64,000 bases of DNA from Ferruginibacter sp. (GCA_013141115.1 JABFRP010000001.1:664375-728374); one strand, 5' to 3'. Shown: positions 18,373 through 28,146, counted from the stretch's first letter. A program made the numbers and translations. Notes: generated by a model from the sequence alone, not told the origin.

Positions 18373-18469
18373 GGATTACAAGCATTTACAAGGGTTAAAT
18401 ACAGTTGAAAAAAATATTACAGAATGCATTTTATATATTTTTATCTGTGAGAATTGCTGCGATCAGTGG

Positions 18470-19516
18470 TTAACTCCATTCAGCCCTTGCGCTTGGGCTA
18501 ATGCTAAGGTCTGCAAAATCTTTTTCTAAAAGTTTATAGTAACCGGTAATCGCAATCATTGCAGCATTATCGGTACAGTATTCAAAAGCAGGAATATAGG
18601 TTTGCCAATTCATTTTTGTACCCAGCTCGGTAAAAGCTTTTCTTAAACCACTGTTGGCGCTTACGCCACCAGCCAAACAAATATCAGTAATGCCTGTTTC
18701 CTTAGCGGCTTTTTTTAATTTATTTAAAAGAATACTTACAATTCTGTTTTGTACAGATGCACAAATATCTTCCAGGTTTTTACTTACAAACTTTTTTTGC
18801 AGTGCTTCGTTGGCTAAAAATTCTTCTTTGTACACATTACTGGCACCGGCATTTTTTAAAAAATAAAGAATAGAAGTTTTTAATCCGCTGAAGCTAAAAT
18901 TTAATCCCGGTATTTGTGGTTCAGGAAATTTAAATCTATCAGGGTTACCGGTTGCTGCATATTTATCAATCAATGGCCCGCCGGGATAAGGTAAGCCTAA
19001 AAGCTTTGCCGTTTTATCAAAGGCTTCGCCTGCCGCATCATCAATAGTTTGGCCAATTACTTTTAGTTGAGTGGGAGATTGGCATAACACAATTTGTGTA
19101 TGCCCGCCGCTAACGGTTAAACATAAAAACGGAAATGCCGGCTTTTTTTCAGGTATTAAATTAGCCAGTACATGCGCCTGCATGTGGTGTACTGCAATTA
19201 ATGGTTTATCTAAAGCCAGGGCTAAAGATTTTGCAAACTGTGCGCCCACTAATAAGGAACCTATTAGTCCGGGAGCTTGTGTAAATGCAATGGCATCAAT
19301 ATTGGATAGATCGCAATTGGCTTTCTTAAATGCAGCATCCACCACCGGAACAATATTTTGCATGTGCGCCCTGCTGGCCAGCTCGGGCACTACACCACCA
19401 TATTTTTCATGCACGGTTTGGTTGGCCAGGCAGTTAGATAAAATTTTACCATCAACGCATATCGCTGCTGAGGTATCATCACAACTGGATTCGATAGCTA
19501 AAATAGAAATACTCAT
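18470..19516 (-). CDS. tsaD: tRNA N6-adenosine threonylcarbamoyltransferase TsaD
   Basis: A 348-residue ASKHA-fold enzyme that transfers threonylcarbamoyl to A37 of ANN-decoding tRNAs in the cytoplasm, with TsaB/E/C partners encoded elsewhere. Diagnostic segments are LAIESSCDDTSAA at the N-terminus, the metal-binding HHMQAH (about residues 110-115), FLCLTVSGGHTQI, and YCTDNAAMIA near the C-terminus. The start at ATG 19516 is standard. Thirty bases upstream is a promoter of TTG-N20-TACCTTTG form that is embedded in a repeated sequence block. Confidence 0.95.
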   Translation of the reverse strand: MSISILAIESSCDDTSAAICVDGKILSNCLANQTVHEKYGGVVPELASRAHMQNIVPVVDAAFKKANCDLSNIDAIAFTQAPGLIGSLLVGAQFAKSLALALDKPLIAVHHMQAHVLANLIPEKKPAFPFLCLTVSGGHTQIVLCQSPTQLKVIGQTIDDAAGEAFDKTAKLLGLPYPGGPLIDKYAATGNPDRFKFPEPQIPGLNFSFSGLKTSILYFLKNAGASNVYKEEFLANEALQKKFVSKNLEDICASVQNRIVSILLNKLKKAAKETGITDICLAGGVSANSGLRKAFTELGTKMNWQTYIPAFEYCTDNAAMIAITGYYKLLEKDFADLSISPSARAEWS

Positions 19517-19541
19517 TAATAAAAAATTCTGTAATGTTCAG

Positions 19542-19572
19542 CAAAGGTATGATGTTGAAGAGTGCGACGCAA
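19542..19572 (-). promoter_or_regulatory. Promoter of tsaD, inside repeated block A
   Basis: On the minus strand TTG (19572-19570), a 20-base spacer and TACCTTTG (19549-19542) match the Bacteroidetes consensus fully. Predicted +1 is near 19535, about 20 bases before the ATG. The TTG and the first part of the spacer lie in the 20-bp block repeated at 21047..21066. Confidence 0.7.
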
Positions 19573-19577
19573 CAATG
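19558..19577. repeat. Inverted 20-bp block A (partner at 21047..21066)
   Basis: AAGAGTGCGACGCAACAATG matches the reverse complement of 21047..21066 at 19 of 20 bases. Looser similarity (A-rich AAACAAAA...GCT) extends beyond. Both copies carry the -33 half of a promoter in the same internal orientation. Confidence 0.75.
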
Positions 19578-19679
19578 CTAAATGGAATCATTAAAGCCGG
19601 AAACAAAAAAGCTAAAACATAAACTTAGTTTTTATCACCTCCATCATCAGTTCCCCCAGGGGGCGGAGGGGGGGTAAGG

Positions 19680-20921
19680 CTAACTTCGTATCGCCACCAC
19701 CGGATCCATCTTTGCTGCTCTTCTTGCAGGAATAATGCCGGCTAAAATGCCCACCGTAATGCAAATGATTACCGTGGTAACAAGCATGGGCATAGAAATA
19801 TAAACCGGAAAATTAAGTGGCCCCGAAAGTATTAAAGTGAGTATATACACTAATAGTAATCCAATAGCGCCACCAATAATACAAAGCAGTGCAGCTTCCA
19901 TTAAAAACTCAAAAAGAATACTGCCTTTTTTTGCGCCAATGGCTTTTTTAAGGCCAATTACAGGGGTGCGTTCTTTTACTGTTACAAACATTATATTGGC
20001 AATACCAAACATACCTACAATTAAACTGATGCCGCCAATTACAGCACCTACTACATTGATCATTACAAAAGATTCGGAGATGGCTTTGCTGAATGCTTCT
20101 ACACTGTTCAACGAAAAATTATCCTCTTCTGTTGGGGCAAGTCTTCTTATTTGCCTCATAATACCTCTTAATTCGTTAGTTAATTGTGTGGGAGTAATAC
20201 CTTCTTTTCCTTTGGCAATTAACACCGGGTTACTCCATTCTACATTAAATATTTGTTTGCAATACCTGTAAGGCAGCATTATGCAATTATCGTAATCCCA
20301 GCCAATAAAATTTTTACCTTCTTTTTTTATTACACCAACAACAATTGTTTTTTTTCCTTTTACATCAATTTCTTTGCCCAATGCCCTTTCACTATTGCCA
20401 AATAAACTTTCGGCATTGGCATTCCCAATTAAACAAACATTGCTGCCCGAATTAAATTCGCTGTTGGAAAAAAAACGGCCAAATTCAAAATTGATGGGCT
20501 GTACTGTCATCTGTGCTTCGGTAATACCATATACGCTGGCATTTTCAATCACATCATCTTTGTAAGAAATGGCTCCACCTGTTCTCAGCAGTAAGGAAAC
20601 ATCGTCCAGCAATTCGGCCCGCATTTTTATCATGCCGGCTTCTTCATACTTCATAGTAGGCCTTGCCCTGTATTTCCATTGTGGCCTGTCGGGGCCGCCA
20701 CTATATTCCCATTTATCTATGTAAATAGTATTGCTGCCCAGGCTTTTTACTTCGTTCTGTATATTTCTTTCTAAACTGTTTACGGTGGCTAATACGCCAA
20801 TAATGCAAAAAATACCAAATGCAATACCGGTTAAACTTAATGCAGTACGCAGTTTGTTCACTTTTAATTCCTGCAAGGTTAATCGCAGCGAATTGGTCAA
20901 TATGTTGAGTGATTTACTCAT
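19680..20921 (-). CDS. ABC transporter permease, MacB/FtsX family
   Basis: A 413-residue inner-membrane protein. An N-terminal helix (LRTALSLTGIAFGIFCIIGVLA, about 25-45) is followed by a large periplasmic MacB core domain (about 50-275). Three C-terminal helices form an FtsX domain (VVGAVIGGISLIVGMFGIAN, LCIIGGAIGLLLVYILTL, TTVIICITVGILAGIIPA) and end at PARRAAKMDPVVAIR, the usual tail. Such permeases work with an ABC ATPase and an outer-membrane partner to export peptides, lipoproteins or drugs. No ATPase gene is adjacent, so partner and cargo are unknown. Confidence 0.85.
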   Translation of the reverse strand: MSKSLNILTNSLRLTLQELKVNKLRTALSLTGIAFGIFCIIGVLATVNSLERNIQNEVKSLGSNTIYIDKWEYSGGPDRPQWKYRARPTMKYEEAGMIKMRAELLDDVSLLLRTGGAISYKDDVIENASVYGITEAQMTVQPINFEFGRFFSNSEFNSGSNVCLIGNANAESLFGNSERALGKEIDVKGKKTIVVGVIKKEGKNFIGWDYDNCIMLPYRYCKQIFNVEWSNPVLIAKGKEGITPTQLTNELRGIMRQIRRLAPTEEDNFSLNSVEAFSKAISESFVMINVVGAVIGGISLIVGMFGIANIMFVTVKERTPVIGLKKAIGAKKGSILFEFLMEAALLCIIGGAIGLLLVYILTLILSGPLNFPVYISMPMLVTTVIICITVGILAGIIPARRAAKMDPVVAIRS

Positions 20922-20984
20922 GTATCAAAATTACGGTAAGCAAATCAATTGTATGCTTAAAATATATGAATGGTTTCCCGCTGT

Positions 20985-21015
20985 AGTATGCACATGCCTT
21001 TGGCATGTGCATACT
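20985..21015. repeat. Perfect 14-bp palindromic hairpin with 3-base loop
   Basis: AGTATGCACATGCC, loop TTT, then the exact complement GGCATGTGCATACT, followed by TTTT. It can act as an intrinsic terminator on the plus strand, although no plus-strand gene ends here. It may instead be a REP-like element. Beyond the hairpin, promoter and repeats, the 325-bp gap 20922..21246 holds nothing else I can identify. Confidence 0.75.
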
Positions 21016-21046
21016 TTTTGTAGCCAGCTTTTGTTTTTTATGGCAT

Positions 21047-21066
21047 CATCGTTGCGTCGCACTCTT
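21047..21066. repeat. Inverted 20-bp block B (partner at 19558..19577)
   Basis: CATCGTTGCGTCGCACTCTT, the reverse complement of block A with one mismatch. It lies 31 bp after a perfect hairpin and carries the TTG of the candidate prfC promoter. Confidence 0.75.
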
Positions 21067-21082
21067 GTGCTGCATACCATTG
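21052..21082 (+). promoter_or_regulatory. Candidate promoter upstream of prfC, inside repeated block B
   Basis: TTG (21052-21054), a 20-base spacer and TACCATTG (21075-21082), one mismatch from TAnnTTTG. The spacing is identical to the tsaD copy. A second -7-like box TACCTTTG lies at 21143-21150 without a clear -33 TTG, so prfC may have two starts. Confidence 0.5.
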
Positions 21083-21157
21083 GGCAGCTTTTACCAAAGC
21101 GGGTGAGGCGTATTTCAAGTATGTATTTTACTTTTCAAACCTTACCTTTGCGCCTTT

Positions 21158-21245
21158 AAAAGCAAAAGCTGAAAGCAAAAAGCAGTAAGCTGAAAGCAGT
21201 GAACTAAGGTTTTGAGCTTTAGGCTTTATGCTTTAAGCTAAGTAT
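21158..21245. repeat. Degenerate AAGCTGAAAGC-type low-complexity repeat before prfC
   Basis: Loosely repeated AAAGC/AAGCTGAAAGC/AAGCAGT units on the left half and GCTTTAGGCTTTATGCTTTAAGC on the right half, ending just before the ATG at 21247. It occupies the probable prfC leader and can form hairpins between AAAGC and GCTTT units. Confidence 0.55.
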
Positions 21246-21246
21246 T

Positions 21247-22833
21247 ATGAAGTACATCAACGAAATAAACAAACGTAAAACATTCGCTATCATCTCTCAC
21301 CCGGATGCCGGTAAAACCACCCTTACAGAAAAGTTTTTGCTGTTTGGTGGTGCCATTCAAACTGCGGGTGCAGTAAAAAGCAACAAAATAAAAAAGCATG
21401 CCACCAGCGATTTTATGGAAATTGAACGTCAGCGTGGTATTAGTGTGGCTACCAGTGTAATGACGTTTGAATACAATGGACATCTTATTAATTTATTGGA
21501 TACACCCGGCCACAAGGATTTTGCCGAAGATACTTACCGTACTTTAACCGCTGTGGATAGTGTGGTGCTGGTAATTGACAGCGTGAATGGAGTGGAAGCA
21601 CAAACCCGCCGGTTGATGGAAGTAATTGCCATGCGTAATACGCCGGTAATTGTGTTTATTAATAAAATGGACCGGGATGGTAAAAATCGTTTTGATCTTT
21701 TGGAAGAAATAGAAAACGAATTAAAGATCAACCTGCACCCAATGACGGTGCCTATTAACAGTGGTAAAGATTTTAAAGGGGTGTACGATCTGCATGAAAA
21801 AAGTTTGGTACTCTTTACTGCAGGCACCAAAGCCAACGACGAAGATGTGTTAGAGATAAAAGATTTGAACGACAAAATACTGGATGCAAAAATTGGGGAG
21901 AATGATGCTAACACTTTACGGGAAGATGTGGAGTTGATTGATGGGGTGTACGGAGAATTGAACGATGATGATTACCTGACCGGTAAAACGGCTCCCGTAT
22001 TTTTTGGCAGTGCGGTAAATAATTTTGGTGTAAAGGAAATGCTGGACACTTTTATTCGTATTGCACCCACACCAAGGCCAAGGCATACAACTAACAGAGA
22101 TATTAAACCGGAGGAAGAAAAATTCAGTGGTTTTATTTTTAAGATACATGCCAACTTAGATCCAAAACACAGAGATAGGATTGCATTTTTAAGAGTGTGC
22201 AGCGGCAGGTTTGAGCGCAACACTTATTATCATCATGTGCGCATGAACAGGGATTTCCGTTTCAACAACCCCTATAGTTTTTTGGCCCGCCAAAAAGAAG
22301 TTATTGAAGATGCTTATCCCGGCGATGTGGTGGGTTTGTTTGATACCGGCAATTTTAAAATTGGCGATACCATGACGGAAGGAGAAGACTTTTATTTTAC
22401 CGGCATACCCAGTTTTTCGCCAGAGATATTTAAAGAAGTGGTGAACAAAGACCCGATGAAAACCAAGCAGCTTGAAAAGGGTTTGATACAATTAACTGAC
22501 GAAGGTGTGGCGCAATTATTTACCCAGTTTGGCGGTAATAAAAAAATAATTGGTTGTGTGGGAGAGTTGCAGTTTGAAGTAATTCAATACCGTTTATTAC
22601 AAGAATATGGTGCATCGGTACAAATGAACAGTTTGCCATTTTACAAAGCCTGCTGGCTTACGAGTAAAGATCCTAAAAAGCTGGAGGATTTTATTAGGTA
22701 TAAGCAAGCTAATATTGCTGCCGATAAAGACGGGCATATTGTTTACCTGGCACAAAGTGAATGGTTTTTAAATACCGAAAGGCAGAACAATCCGGATATT
22801 GAGTTTCATTTTACGAGTGAGATACATAAGTAA
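21247..22833 (+). CDS. prfC: Peptide chain release factor 3
   Basis: A 528-residue translational GTPase that removes RF1/RF2 from the ribosome after termination. The G domain is complete: G1 [13 protein letters not shown]2 region [13 protein letters not shown]3 DTPGHKDF, G4 NKMDR. Domain II and the RF3 C-terminal domain follow ([20 protein letters not shown]). The length is standard for RF3. The leader contains a low-complexity repeat and the gene ends at a strong bidirectional terminator. Confidence 0.95.
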   Translation: MKYINEINKRKTFAIISHPDAGKTTLTEKFLLFGGAIQTAGAVKSNKIKKHATSDFMEIERQRGISVATSVMTFEYNGHLINLLDTPGHKDFAEDTYRTLTAVDSVVLVIDSVNGVEAQTRRLMEVIAMRNTPVIVFINKMDRDGKNRFDLLEEIENELKINLHPMTVPINSGKDFKGVYDLHEKSLVLFTAGTKANDEDVLEIKDLNDKILDAKIGENDANTLREDVELIDGVYGELNDDDYLTGKTAPVFFGSAVNNFGVKEMLDTFIRIAPTPRPRHTTNRDIKPEEEKFSGFIFKIHANLDPKHRDRIAFLRVCSGRFERNTYYHHVRMNRDFRFNNPYSFLARQKEVIEDAYPGDVVGLFDTGNFKIGDTMTEGEDFYFTGIPSFSPEIFKEVVNKDPMKTKQLEKGLIQLTDEGVAQLFTQFGGNKKIIGCVGELQFEVIQYRLLQEYGASVQMNSLPFYKACWLTSKDPKKLEDFIRYKQANIAADKDGHIVYLAQSEWFLNTERQNNPDIEFHFTSEIHK

Positions 22834-22852
22834 CCGCACGATAAAATTTAAT

Positions 22853-22882
22853 AAAAACCTGATTGCAAAATCAGGTTTTTTT
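22853..22882 (+). terminator. Bidirectional rho-independent terminator between prfC and the 22907 gene
   Basis: AAAAACCTGATT pairs perfectly with AATCAGGTTTTT around a GCAA tetraloop, followed by more T. The A-run on the left gives a T-run on the minus strand, so it can also serve the convergent gene ending at 22907. Confidence 0.9.
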
Positions 22883-22906
22883 ATTGAAATAACTTTTAAC
22901 GATTTC

Positions 22907-25900
22907 TTACCGTATCAAAATAACATTCCCTTTTCTCTCCACAGTACCACATGCCGTTTTAGCTTTTATATAATACACATAGTTGCCCGGCTCAGGCTTC
23001 TCTGTTTTATATTTTCCATCCCAGCATTTATTTGGGTCGGTGGTAGAAAATACTTTTTCGCCATAGCGGTTATAAATAAAAAATTGCAGCTCTTCAATAA
23101 TACCCCAGTACTTTAAACCAAAGCAATCATTTAAACCATCACCATTAGGAGTAAAGCTGGTGGGCATTAAATACAGGCTTTTACCCAATTGTGTTACCAC
23201 TACAGTTAATGAGTCATAACCAAGGCATCCAAAACTATTAGTGCCGGTTACAATATACCTGGTGGTGCTGGCAGGCCTTGCAACAGGATTGGCAATGCCG
23301 GCATTATTAAGTCCTGTAGATGGTGTCCAAATATATTGCGAAGCGCCGCCTGCCATCAAATTGGAGAAGCCGATACTGCAATCAATATCATTTGATTTGC
23401 TTGCGCTTACCAATGGTTCAGGGTTTACAGTTACTGTTGTAAATAGTGTTTGCGATACATTGCAGGCGCTCTCTGTAATGGTTACACTGTAATTGGTGGA
23501 TACTCCGGTATTGGTTAATGGATTTGCAACTGTAGCATTATTTACAGAATTAGCAGGACTCCACAAATATATATCACCACCTGTTGCATTAAGTTGTGCA
23601 GGTGTACCCTCGCAGGTGGATTGTGCAGGCGATACCGTAAACACAGGTGCGGCCTTTAAGGTAATCTTTACCGAATCGGTATTACTACAGGTATTTATAT
23701 TACTGTTAATAACTGTTACATAATATTTTGTAACAGACGCTACAGGTGTTGCAATTGGGTTGGCAATATTAGGATTGCTTAATGTGGCAGCAGGTGACCA
23801 GGTGTAATTGGTGCCGCCGGTTGCCAATAGCTGTACCGATGCACCGGTGCAAATAGTAGTATCCCTGGATTTTGTAATAGCAGGTTTGGGTTGAATGGTA
23901 ATATCTACAAAATCAGAAGCAACGCATCCATTTACAGTGGTACCAGTTACTGTATAGCGTGTACTGATTAGCGGTAAAGCAACCGGATTAAAAATGCTGG
24001 CATTAGATAAACCGGTTGCAGGTGACCATGAATATACTGATGCCCCTGTTGCTGTTAGTTGTGTTGGAATTCCCGAACATTGTATCACATCGGCAATTGT
24101 ACTTACTACTGGTGTATCGATGTTTATTTTTACACTGTCTTTTTTTATTGACACGGGCGAAAATGAAATGTCATCAAGCGCAAAATCATTGCCTAGTACA
24201 ATGGTATTTTTATTTACTATTGAAATAGAAGCACTGCTGTTATTGCCAGAGTTCCATGTGGTATAAAATTGCGTCCAATTACAGGTTGGCAGACTGGCAG
24301 TAATTAAACTGCCAATACTTAGCCCATTTATGGAAAAGCTTAGCTGGGCAGGGTTGGGGGGGTACAAAGCTTGTATCCAGGTGGAAAAAGCATGGTTGGT
24401 ATTTGGTATTACAGATACTGCTTGACTCCATACCACCACATTAGGTGCCGGAGAACCATTTACCAAAAGCATATTGCCATTGCCGGAAGTATGGTCGGTG
24501 CAATTACTGAGAGATGCATTCCATGCTTGCGGACTTGGCCCAACAAAATATTCACCTTCAGTAGTATTATTGGCAGCGTAATTATAACCTGAAGTGAAAC
24601 CAGTATTACCGGCATTAAAATTACCATTGGTAATTACATTGGCACCTACTATTTCTGCTGTAAAATAATAGGTGATGGGGGCTGTTGCTGAAGTAACCGG
24701 GTTAGGCAGCAAAGGGTTGTTTAAATATGTAGTTGGCGACCAGCAAAAACTTAAAGCAGGTTGCGACCGTAGTTGTTTTGTGGCACCAAGGCAAATGGTG
24801 GTGTCGGGTGTAATAACAATGTCAGCATTATTTAACTGCAATGAAATAACTTTCGTAATCGTATCGGGACAGGTTGCGTTATCAATATGGTACTTAACAG
24901 TGTAGTTGCCATAGCCTGCATAAATATGAGTAGGATTAGTACTACCTGAATTTGTATTACCATCTCCAAAAGACCAGTAAGGATTCACTGGTGTAGCACC
25001 CGCATTAAAGAATTGGACCGACAAAGGGTTGCACACATTTTGCTTATAGGAGAAATCGAAGTTAGAATTAGCAGCAATTGTAATAATCACCGTGTCTTTG
25101 CCCACGCAGCCGGAAGGTTTTGTACCGGTAACAATATATTGTGTTGTAACAGCAGGTGTAGCAACGGGGTTTGCAATAGCAGGGTTGGAAAGGCCCGTTA
25201 CCGGTGACCAGGAATAAGAAGCTGCTCCGCTGGTATTCAATTGCACAGAATTTCCGGTACAAATGGTGGTATTATTATTTGTAACTACACTAGTGATATC
25301 GACTGTTACTAAAATGGAATCTGTAACAATACCACATGTAGGGTCATTGATAGTTACTTTATAATAACCACTGTTAATAGCATTGTTTACAAAAAGTTTT
25401 GGATTGGCAGCAGTACTGTTAAAACCATTTGGCCCTGCCCATTGTATGATGGAATTGGAAACGGAATCTGCGTGTAATCTTAAAGTATCAGCGCTGCAAA
25501 ACCTGGGACCATTAGAAGAGATGTTTGCTTTAAAAGTATTGTAATCCGAAAAATAACCAAAACGGCAACCATTAGCCTGTTGCCCGTGTATTACTCCCAT
25601 CTGAAATCTTTTATCGGAGTTAGTTACCAAAAAGTTCGCTCCCGCAGGAGTGATTGCTAAGGAGATATTTTTACTGGTATAATAGTACAGACCCCCTGTA
25701 CCCGGCACTACTGCAAAATCAGCGGCATTAATAATACCAGCAAGGCCATTATATTTAAAAGAACCCTGTCCGCCGGCGGGAACCAGTAAATTAAGAAATA
25801 ATGGGTCGGCTGCAGACCGCTTTACACTAAGGCTTGAAGAACCGGTACACTCAATAGCTGGTAAAACATCTAATCCCACTTCGCAACCAAAGCCGCTTAA

Positions 25901-26890
25901 ATGAAGAACATATGCAGGCGCACTTGATTCAATGTAAGCAACCGGGTTACTGAGCGTGTGCATGTAACTGCTCCCGGCATTTAATGTAGTAACCACTACG
26001 CCATCTATAGTTATCTGCGTATTATTGGTAACGGCTAGAACAAATACTTTGTCATACGGCGCATTTAAATATCCTTTTATTGGGATATACTTTGTACCCA
26101 GTAAAGTAACCGGTATAATCTGGTCACCACCCAAATCGGCGCAAGTGCCATAAGCACTGCTTGCCATCAGGTCGTCCTTAATTGTAACTGCAATTTTTTT
26201 AGTAGCGGTTACAATAGAACCCATTAAGTGATCCGTTGCAAACTGGCTTACAGCTGTAGAAGAAAATGTTTGCCCTTTGTTCAACATTACCGTAAAAAGC
26301 GTACCCGCAATATGCCCAATAATATCTTTAGCAGGGGTAATCGAAACAACAGTATTATCTTCTGTTGCCACCACATCAAACGCCGACTTTGGTGTGGGTG
26401 AATAGCCTACGTCGGGACTATTATTCATTATGTATTGTGATGGGATAAAAAAATTTGTTCCCAGCGCATTCATACCTTTCAAAGTGAAAATTTCGGGGTT
26501 ACAAAAGCCACAGCCACCACTGGTAACTTCATAGTACGCTGTTATTTTATTCGTAGATTTTATTAGTATCCCGGAATTTAAAATTTGGTTTGCCGGTTTG
26601 GTCTCTATTTGATCGATCCAGGTGGTAAGATCAACTGCAACACTCGAATTTGCAGCTAATGTTTGTGTGATAGGAACGAACGCAGGATAAGCAGGTAATG
26701 AAATTGTAATAATACTTGGATTTATTCCGCTGGTAAAATGCAAAAGTATTGGTCTGTCTAATCCTGTATTTGGTGTTCCAATAAATGCAACCTCTGGGGC
26801 TGCAAACCAAAAAGTAGTATCAGATTGGCCAAAAAGGCTATTACAAAAAAATGTGAAGCATATTATAAGGGAACATCTTAAAGATTTCAT
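22907..26890 (-). CDS. Giant surface protein: IgGFc-binding-like N-terminus, PKD domain, type B T9SS sorting domain
   Basis: A 1327-residue exported protein. The signal peptide is LIICFTFFCNSLFG. Residues about 25-440 resemble the IgGFc-binding/FCGBP N-terminal domain (TTFWFAAPE, GSIVTATKKIAVTIKDDLM). A PKD domain follows (PYWSFGDGNTNSGSTNPTH). There are several ~80-residue modules with a repeated 'Y(S/T)WSP ... LSNP.IANPVA.P' motif. The C-terminus (MPTSFTPNGDGLNDCF ... ERKGNVILIR) is the gliding-motility-associated type B sorting domain. It should be exported by the type IX system and sit at or beyond the cell surface, possibly as an adhesin. The LamG protein lies upstream on the same strand, 110 bp away. 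Confidence 0.9.
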   Translation of the reverse strand: MKSLRCSLIICFTFFCNSLFGQSDTTFWFAAPEVAFIGTPNTGLDRPILLHFTSGINPSIITISLPAYPAFVPITQTLAANSSVAVDLTTWIDQIETKPANQILNSGILIKSTNKITAYYEVTSGGCGFCNPEIFTLKGMNALGTNFFIPSQYIMNNSPDVGYSPTPKSAFDVVATEDNTVVSITPAKDIIGHIAGTLFTVMLNKGQTFSSTAVSQFATDHLMGSIVTATKKIAVTIKDDLMASSAYGTCADLGGDQIIPVTLLGTKYIPIKGYLNAPYDKVFVLAVTNNTQITIDGVVVTTLNAGSSYMHTLSNPVAYIESSAPAYVLHLSGFGCEVGLDVLPAIECTGSSSLSVKRSAADPLFLNLLVPAGGQGSFKYNGLAGIINAADFAVVPGTGGLYYYTSKNISLAITPAGANFLVTNSDKRFQMGVIHGQQANGCRFGYFSDYNTFKANISSNGPRFCSADTLRLHADSVSNSIIQWAGPNGFNSTAANPKLFVNNAINSGYYKVTINDPTCGIVTDSILVTVDITSVVTNNNTTICTGNSVQLNTSGAASYSWSPVTGLSNPAIANPVATPAVTTQYIVTGTKPSGCVGKDTVIITIAANSNFDFSYKQNVCNPLSVQFFNAGATPVNPYWSFGDGNTNSGSTNPTHIYAGYGNYTVKYHIDNATCPDTITKVISLQLNNADIVITPDTTICLGATKQLRSQPALSFCWSPTTYLNNPLLPNPVTSATAPITYYFTAEIVGANVITNGNFNAGNTGFTSGYNYAANNTTEGEYFVGPSPQAWNASLSNCTDHTSGNGNMLLVNGSPAPNVVVWSQAVSVIPNTNHAFSTWIQALYPPNPAQLSFSINGLSIGSLITASLPTCNWTQFYTTWNSGNNSSASISIVNKNTIVLGNDFALDDISFSPVSIKKDSVKINIDTPVVSTIADVIQCSGIPTQLTATGASVYSWSPATGLSNASIFNPVALPLISTRYTVTGTTVNGCVASDFVDITIQPKPAITKSRDTTICTGASVQLLATGGTNYTWSPAATLSNPNIANPIATPVASVTKYYVTVINSNINTCSNTDSVKITLKAAPVFTVSPAQSTCEGTPAQLNATGGDIYLWSPANSVNNATVANPLTNTGVSTNYSVTITESACNVSQTLFTTVTVNPEPLVSASKSNDIDCSIGFSNLMAGGASQYIWTPSTGLNNAGIANPVARPASTTRYIVTGTNSFGCLGYDSLTVVVTQLGKSLYLMPTSFTPNGDGLNDCFGLKYWGIIEELQFFIYNRYGEKVFSTTDPNKCWDGKYKTEKPEPGNYVYYIKAKTACGTVERKGNVILIR

Positions 26891-27000
26891 TTGCTGTGTT
26901 TAGATATAGACTGGTATCGGGTATAGTGTTATTACACGAGTATAAATATATGCAATAATACTTCATATTAAAGAGATAACTGATGTTATTAAAGAAAACT

Positions 27001-28146
27001 TTATTCCTTTAACCTAAAAGCCACCACGCCATTACTATTATTAGTGCTGCTGATATTTAATTCATACCGTTTTTTACCATCATAGATAACCATTAGTGCT
27101 GTGTTGGGTGGTATGCTGCCCAAATTTTCGGCATACATTACTAATTCGTTATTGTTATTGCCCGGTTCCACCTTAAGTATAAAAGTTTTGGGCTTGTCAG
27201 ATAATCTTTGGTGTGTGGTAATAACCCTGTTATTGTAAATTAATGTTACACTATCGCCATCAATATCACCGTTGTCATAAAGGGTAACCGAAATAGAATC
27301 ATTGTCAACAATGATCTGTTTCACCAATTCATTATTTCTTTTTTCCAATGGTTTGTTGTCAATTAGTGTAACAGGTTTAATACTGTCCTTTTTTACAACG
27401 CTGTCTTTTTTTATTTCTTCCTTACATAAAGCCAATATTTCATTTTCTTTTAAAGCCCTGTCGTAAATTCTTATTTCATCAATATCGGCATTTAGCCAAA
27501 ATGGAAATAAGGGATCGTTGGTTTTGCCCAAAAAAAGATCATCTCCGTTGCTGAAAATTTCTTTAAAATTTACGGCATATTTTAAAGCACAATCCACATA
27601 TAATTTTGCAGTATCGCCATCATTGGTATAAATTACCTGATACCATTGATTTTTATTAATGTAGGGGCGGTATGCTATTTGAGGAGTACCGGTGGCCCGG
27701 AAATTTAAATGAAGGGAATCAGACAGGCGGTCTCCGCTGCAACCCTTACCTTCTGTATATAAAGCATCATCAAACCGTAAGGTATAGTTGCCGGGATAAT
27801 AATCGGCAGTGCCTTTGGAGAGTATTGAACTGGCATGACAAATATCGTAGTAAAAGCCAGTAGGTCTTACCCAAACAGATAAAGTGATTGTATTGCCCAG
27901 GTTTAGTGAACGGCTGTTGGGGATACGGATGTAGTTATTAATGCCATTAAAATGATACGCACTGTTGGCTTTACCTAATCTATCGGCAGTTAATGTAGCG
28001 TTGTTAAAGGAAGGATTATTATTATTACCACTTGCATCATTGGCATTGCCATTAAAGGGGTAATAAGCTCTTAATCCACTATTAATATCAACCTGACCAA
28101 AAACAAATTCAGTTGTTAATAATAACGCAAAAAGTATTTTCTTCAT
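27001..28146 (-). CDS. Secreted LamG/concanavalin-like domain protein
   Basis: A 381-residue exported protein with signal peptide ILFALLLTTEFVFG. Residues about 22-215 form a LamG-like jelly-roll: GLRAYYPFNGNANDASGN, ITLSVWVRP, and the closing DEIRIYDRALKENEI. The remainder (about 245-381) is a beta-rich tail with SVTLYDNGDIDGDSV and VMYAENLGSIPPNTA, which in Bacteroidota secreted proteins often follows LamG. There is no sorting domain. It lies 23 bp downstream of purB on the same strand, so read-through from purB is possible. The ligand, if any, is unknown. Confidence 0.8.
   Translation of the reverse strand: MKKILFALLLTTEFVFGQVDINSGLRAYYPFNGNANDASGNNNNPSFNNATLTADRLGKANSAYHFNGINNYIRIPNSRSLNLGNTITLSVWVRPTGFYYDICHASSILSKGTADYYPGNYTLRFDDALYTEGKGCSGDRLSDSLHLNFRATGTPQIAYRPYINKNQWYQVIYTNDGDTAKLYVDCALKYAVNFKEIFSNGDDLFLGKTNDPLFPFWLNADIDEIRIYDRALKENEILALCKEEIKKDSVVKKDSIKPVTLIDNKPLEKRNNELVKQIIVDNDSISVTLYDNGDIDGDSVTLIYNNRVITTHQRLSDKPKTFILKVEPGNNNNELVMYAENLGSIPPNTALMVIYDGKKRYELNISSTNNSNGVVAFRLKE

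Noticed and set aside
19071..19622. 183-codon plus-strand frame
   Set aside because: Antisense to tsaD and its promoter; the composition is that of a shadow frame.
19640..19680. G/C-rich run as a possible quadruplex or site
   Set aside because: It lacks four separate G-tracts in order and sits in a short gap; nothing further supports it.
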